Source of the DNA: Frigoribacterium faeni
GTDB lineage: Bacteria; Actinomycetota; Actinomycetes; Actinomycetales; Microbacteriaceae
Direction of reading: 5' to 3'
Length of the DNA: 64,000 bases
NCBI RefSeq assembly: GCF_007988805.1
Contig: NZ_BJUV01000004.1
Location: forward strand, 62,001 to 126,000
Program-made: the position numbers and the translations under genes
Shown here: piece after piece, positions 60,618-64,000 of the stretch
Layout: every line of letters begins with the position of its first letter
Numbering within the stretch: the stretch's first letter is position 1
The notes under the pieces: model-generated
What the model was told of the DNA's origin: nothing
Seen by the model: the letters and a program-made list of their open reading frames with translations, nothing else
The model's database searches: none

Positions 60618-61340
60618 ATGTGCGGACGATTCGTGATGGCGCGCGCCTCGAGCGACCTGGTGGCCCTGTTCGACGTTGATGTATCAGGAGACACTCTCCC
60701 AGATCCTTCCTGGAATATCGCTCCGACCCGCTCGGTGCATCTGCTGGTCGACGCCGCCCCACGCGGCGCCGACGCCGGCGGACCGCCTGTGAGGCGTCTG
60801 GCCGCGGCCCGCTGGGGGCTCGTCCCGGGCGGGTCGGACGGCCCGGAAGGCCCCCCGGTGATCAACGCCCGCTCCGAGACCGCGGCCGGGAAGCCGATGT
60901 TCCAGGCGGCCGTCGCGGCCCGGCGCGGGCTGGTCCCCGCCACCGGGTACTACGAGTGGTCGACCGGCCCCGACGGCGTCAAGCGCCCTTACCTCGTGCG
61001 CCTGCCCGACGACGAGGTGATGCTGTTCGCCGCGCTCTACGAGTGGTGGCGCGACCCTCGCGCGGCCGCCGACTCGCCGTCTCGATGGCTGTTGTCGACG
61101 ACCCTGTTGACCCGCGCCTCCTCGGGACCGCTCGCCGCCCTGCACGACCGCATGCCGGTCGTCGTCGGAGCCGATGTGATGGACGACTGGCTCGACCCCG
61201 AGACCGAGGGCGACGACGACCTCGTCCAGGGGGTGGCGGGTCTGTCGCCCGAGATCGCCGACCGGGCGCTGTTCCATGAGGTCTCGCCCGAGGTGGGGTC
61301 GGTGTCCGCCGACTCGCCCGCCCTCGTGCAGCCGGTGTGA
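60618..61340 (+). CDS. SRAP/HMCES abasic-site protein
   Basis: A 240-residue SOS-response-associated peptidase (HMCES-like) that covalently caps abasic sites in single-stranded DNA. The N-terminal MCGRFVMA places the catalytic Cys at residue 2 after Met removal, so ATG 60618 must be the start; NIAPT, NARSET and GYYEW with conserved Asn/Glu follow. GAGAAT is 7 nt upstream, a leaderless-like signature. Confidence 0.93.
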   Translation: MCGRFVMARASSDLVALFDVDVSGDTLPDPSWNIAPTRSVHLLVDAAPRGADAGGPPVRRLAAARWGLVPGGSDGPEGPPVINARSETAAGKPMFQAAVAARRGLVPATGYYEWSTGPDGVKRPYLVRLPDDEVMLFAALYEWWRDPRAAADSPSRWLLSTTLLTRASSGPLAALHDRMPVVVGADVMDDWLDPETEGDDDLVQGVAGLSPEIADRALFHEVSPEVGSVSADSPALVQPV

Positions 61341-61357
61341 CGTGACAGGATGGGCGC

Positions 61358-62398
61358 ATGCCCGACACCCGTAGACCGGCCCCGGCCGGAGTCGAGCCCC
61401 TGCTGCATCGCGCCGCCCGGATCGAGAACGCCGTCCACCGGTTCCGCGAGAAGCGCGCCCGCAAGCGCGGCCTGCTCCCGACCGTGGTCCCCTACACGGG
61501 CTACGGCTCCCCCGGCTGGGCCCGCGTGCTGTCCCGGGTGCTCCTCACCCGCACGGGGACCCTCAAGGGCGTCGACCGGGCGAACGTGCGCGGCTGGCGG
61601 AGCTTCACGAGCGTCCCCGTCGAGAAGGCGCGCGTCGAGGTCGTCCTCGGCGGACGCACGCACCACCTCACCACCGACCGGGGCGGAGTCCTCGACGTCC
61701 GCGTCGAGGTGGACCTCGAACCCGGCTGGCACGTCGCCACCGTGAGCTGCGAGGGGTCGCTCCCCGTCGAGGCGCCCGTCTTCGTGATCGACCCCGAGGT
61801 CCGCTTCGGCATCGTCTCCGACATCGACGACACCGTCATGGTGACCTCGCTGCCGCGTCCGTTCCTCGCGGCGTGGAACACCTTCGTGCTCAACGAGCAC
61901 GCCAGGCGACCCGTCCCCGGGATGTCGGTCCTCTACGAGCGCCTGCACCGCACCTCCGGAGGCTGCCCGGTCATCTACCTGTCGACCGGCGCGTGGAACG
62001 TCGCCCCGACCCTGTCGCGATTCCTCTCGCGCAATCTCTACCCGAGCGGCCCTCTGCTGCTGACCGACTGGGGCCCCACGCACGACCGCATCTTCCGCAG
62101 CGGGCGTCAGCACAAGCAGGAGTCGCTGGATCGCCTGGCCGCGGAGTTCCCCCAGATGCGCTGGCTCCTGGTCGGCGACGACGGGCAGCACGACGAGGAG
62201 CTCTACGGTCGCTTCCTCCGCGACCACCCCAGCACGGTCGCGGCCGTGGCGATCCGTCAGCTCTCACCCAGCGAGGCGGTGCTCGCCGGCGGCCGGTCAC
62301 GGTCGGAGCACGCCAGCGGCAGCGAGGTCGCCTGGGTGTCCGCCCCTGACGGCGCCGGTCTCTGGGATCAGCTCGTCGAGTCGGGCGTCATCGACTGA
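61358..62398 (+). CDS. App1-type phosphatidate phosphatase
   Basis: A 346-residue HAD-like protein with the DUF2183/App1 domain: SDIDDTV supplies the catalytic DxDxT, YLSTGAWNV and DRIFRSGRQHKQES follow, and GDDGQHDEELYGRF closes the active site. CAGGAT is 6 nt before the ATG. It may dephosphorylate lipid substrates. Confidence 0.87.
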   Translation: MPDTRRPAPAGVEPLLHRAARIENAVHRFREKRARKRGLLPTVVPYTGYGSPGWARVLSRVLLTRTGTLKGVDRANVRGWRSFTSVPVEKARVEVVLGGRTHHLTTDRGGVLDVRVEVDLEPGWHVATVSCEGSLPVEAPVFVIDPEVRFGIVSDIDDTVMVTSLPRPFLAAWNTFVLNEHARRPVPGMSVLYERLHRTSGGCPVIYLSTGAWNVAPTLSRFLSRNLYPSGPLLLTDWGPTHDRIFRSGRQHKQESLDRLAAEFPQMRWLLVGDDGQHDEELYGRFLRDHPSTVAAVAIRQLSPSEAVLAGGRSRSEHASGSEVAWVSAPDGAGLWDQLVESGVID

Positions 62399-62482
62399 GG
62401 CACGATCCTCTTATCGTGGTTATTTCCGCTTTTGTAGCGCTCGATCGGTGCAATAGTGAGATAGTCGGGTATTGGAGGCATC

Positions 62483-62830
62483 ATGAGCACGAGTGCAGGT
62501 GACGGACCCCGTCGATCCACCGACGAGTGGGAGGCGATGATCGGCGAGCGGATCCGCTCCCGACGACTCGACGTAGGCATCGGCCAGGTCGATCTCGCCC
62601 GCCTCGCCGACGTCTCGACGAGCACCCTCCAGAATCTCGAGAACGGGCGCGGCAGCACGCTCCGCACGTTCGTCCGCGTCCTGCGCGCCCTCGACGCGGA
62701 CGACGCCCTCGACGCCGTGGTCCCGGCGAGCGCGGTGAGCCCGATCGACGTGCTGCGCAGCACGAGCCGGGAGCCGAGGAGGCGGGTGTACCGACCGCGG
62801 ACGCCCCCGGCCGACGAGGTCCCCCGATGA
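62483..62830 (+). CDS. XRE-type antitoxin-like regulator (HipB-like)
   Basis: A 115-residue HTH protein (GERIRSRRLDVGIGQVDLARLA and STSTLQNLENGRGSTLR) encoded just before a HipA-like kinase and overlapping it by ATGA. The pair would form a type II toxin-antitoxin unit with the regulator repressing its own promoter. GGAGG is 6 nt before the ATG. An inverted repeat CACGAT-N6-ATCGTG (62401-62418) upstream is an operator or terminator candidate. Confidence 0.82.
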   Translation: MSTSAGDGPRRSTDEWEAMIGERIRSRRLDVGIGQVDLARLADVSTSTLQNLENGRGSTLRTFVRVLRALDADDALDAVVPASAVSPIDVLRSTSREPRRRVYRPRTPPADEVPR

Positions 62831-64000
62831 GCTGGACGCCCGTGGAGGCCGTCGAGGTGTCGGCATGGGGCTCCCGAGTGGGCGCCGTGGCCCTCGACCC
62901 GGGGCTGGGCGCGTACGTGTTCGAGTACTACCCCGACTGGGTCGAGCGGGGCGTCGAGCTGGCGCCGTTGACCATGCCGGTGCGGATGCGACGACATGTG
63001 TTCCCGCAGCTGCCGGAGGCCACGTTCCACCGCCTTCCGGCCGTGCTGGCGGACGCCATGCCCGACGACTTCGGCAACGCGGTGATCGATGCGTGGCTGG
63101 CACGTCAGGGGGTGCGACGGGGCGCGGTGAGTCCACTCGACCGTCTGGCGTACATGGCCGACCGGGCGATGGGGGCCCTCGAGTTCCGGCCGGCGCGGGG
63201 GCCTCGTCACCGGCGCAGCAGCGCGGTGGAGCTGGGAGCGCTGGTCGAGGGCGCCCGCAGCGTGCTCGACGCGCAGTTCGACTCCGACCGCGAGACGGAG
63301 GCGGCGATCCAGTCGTTGATCCAGGTGGGCACCTCGGCGGGCGGGGCTCGGGCGAAGGCCGTGATCGCGTGGAACCGCGACTCGGGCGAGGTCCGGTCGG
63401 GTCAGCTGCCCGCCCCCGAGGGGTTCGAGCACTGGCTGATCAAGCTCGACGGCCTGGGAGCCGACGCGGAGCTCGGGTCGGGCGGATCGTCCGGACGGGT
63501 CGAGTACGCGTACTCGCTGATGGCCGGGGCGGCGGGCGTCGACATGGCCGAGTGCCGTCTGCTCGAGGAGAACGGCCGGGCGCACTTCATGACCCGTCGG
63601 TTCGATCGGGGGCCGCAGGGGAAGGTGCACTCGGTGACACTGTGCGGCACGGCCCATCTCGACTTCCGGCAGCGCCAGACGCACGAGTACGGCCAGCTGT
63701 TCGAGACGGTCGACGCGCTGGGGATGGGCGCCGAGGCGCGGGCGCAGGCGTTCCGCCGGATGGTCTTCAACGTCCTGACCGCGAACAACGACGACCACAC
63801 GAAGAACACGTCGTTCCTGCTGGCGTCGCCGGGGTCGTCGTGGGCTCTGGCGCCGGCCTACGACGTGACGTACGCGCACAACCCCACCGGGAGGTGGACG
63901 TACCAGCACCTGATGGGCGTCGACGGGGTGTTCCGCGACGTCGCCCGCGACGACGCGATGCGGGTCGCCGACCGCTACCTGGTTCCCGGCGCGTCGGAGA
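62827..64000 (+). CDS. HipA-like toxin kinase (cut by window edge)
   Basis: The first 391 residues of a HipA-family Ser/Thr kinase. The active-site block NNDDHTKN (320-327) and metal-binding AYDVT (D346) are intact, and KLDGLG and MTRRFDR lie in the expected nucleotide region. HipA toxins phosphorylate tRNA synthetases or other factors to arrest growth. The stop lies outside the window. ATG overlaps the regulator stop. Confidence 0.85.
   Translation, partial: MSWTPVEAVEVSAWGSRVGAVALDPGLGAYVFEYYPDWVERGVELAPLTMPVRMRRHVFPQLPEATFHRLPAVLADAMPDDFGNAVIDAWLARQGVRRGAVSPLDRLAYMADRAMGALEFRPARGPRHRRSSAVELGALVEGARSVLDAQFDSDRETEAAIQSLIQVGTSAGGARAKAVIAWNRDSGEVRSGQLPAPEGFEHWLIKLDGLGADAELGSGGSSGRVEYAYSLMAGAAGVDMAECRLLEENGRAHFMTRRFDRGPQGKVHSVTLCGTAHLDFRQRQTHEYGQLFETVDALGMGAEARAQAFRRMVFNVLTANNDDHTKNTSFLLASPGSSWALAPAYDVTYAHNPTGRWTYQHLMGVDGVFRDVARDDAMRVADRYLVPGASE

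Noticed and set aside
1-64000. tRNA genes, rRNA genes and IS elements
   Set aside because: None recognised by eye; no transposase motif was seen. A tRNA search program would be needed to be certain.

Overview
The window is high-GC actinobacterial DNA, most likely from a member of the Microbacteriaceae. The evidence is the GC-rich codon use, GTG starts, a cydABDC oxidase cluster, an actinobacterial DUF4870 protein and tail and portal families known from actinophages. I cannot name a genus from the sequence alone. It holds one complete siphovirus-type prophage flanked by ordinary chromosome.

The prophage runs from about 430 to 37436. A perfect 43-bp direct repeat (430-472 and 37394-37436) marks attL and attR. 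The target is the 3' end of a DUF4870 membrane-protein gene. The phage end supplies a new last codon and stop, and the gene's own last codon, stop and terminator now lie 37 kb away. Reading left to right: a tyrosine integrase and a repressor (minus strand), a divergent control region and a small excisionase-like gene; an early operon ending in a TOPRIM primase/ATPase; a block of accessory genes (6.9-12.5 kb) with small membrane proteins, an HNH protein and a two-gene RexA/RexB-like exclusion module; an HNH endonuclease, a minus-strand mini primase-polymerase, then terminase, portal, MuF, scaffold, P22-type capsid, connectors, tail tube, a frameshifted tail chaperone, tape measure, distal tail, baseplate and a collagen-like/SGNH-hydrolase fibre; a lysis region (M15 endolysin, membrane proteins, holin); and a right-end lysogeny block with an exported protein, an Lsr2-like dimerisation-domain protein, a GntR regulator and a second, unrelated tyrosine integrase.

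Right of attR the chromosome carries hemW-DUF1990-lepA, a DUF4190 protein, a PLP aminotransferase, rpsT, holA-comEC-comEA, leuS, divergent pabB/pabC, cydA-cydB-cydD-cydC, a DedA protein, a TetR regulator, an SRAP (HMCES) protein, an App1-type phosphatase and a hipB/hipA pair cut by the window edge.

Three things stand out. First, many genes start at a TANNNT hexamer followed by 6-7 nt and an ATG/GTG, the signature of leaderless transcripts. In the prophage this signature marks the repressor and the opposite-strand or moron genes, while the lytic genes have Shine-Dalgarno sites. Second, the 11.0-12.5 kb pair looks like a distant RexAB exclusion system. Third, a phage gene encodes only the dimerisation half of an Lsr2-type silencer. 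All functions are read from sequence patterns and family knowledge; no search was run.
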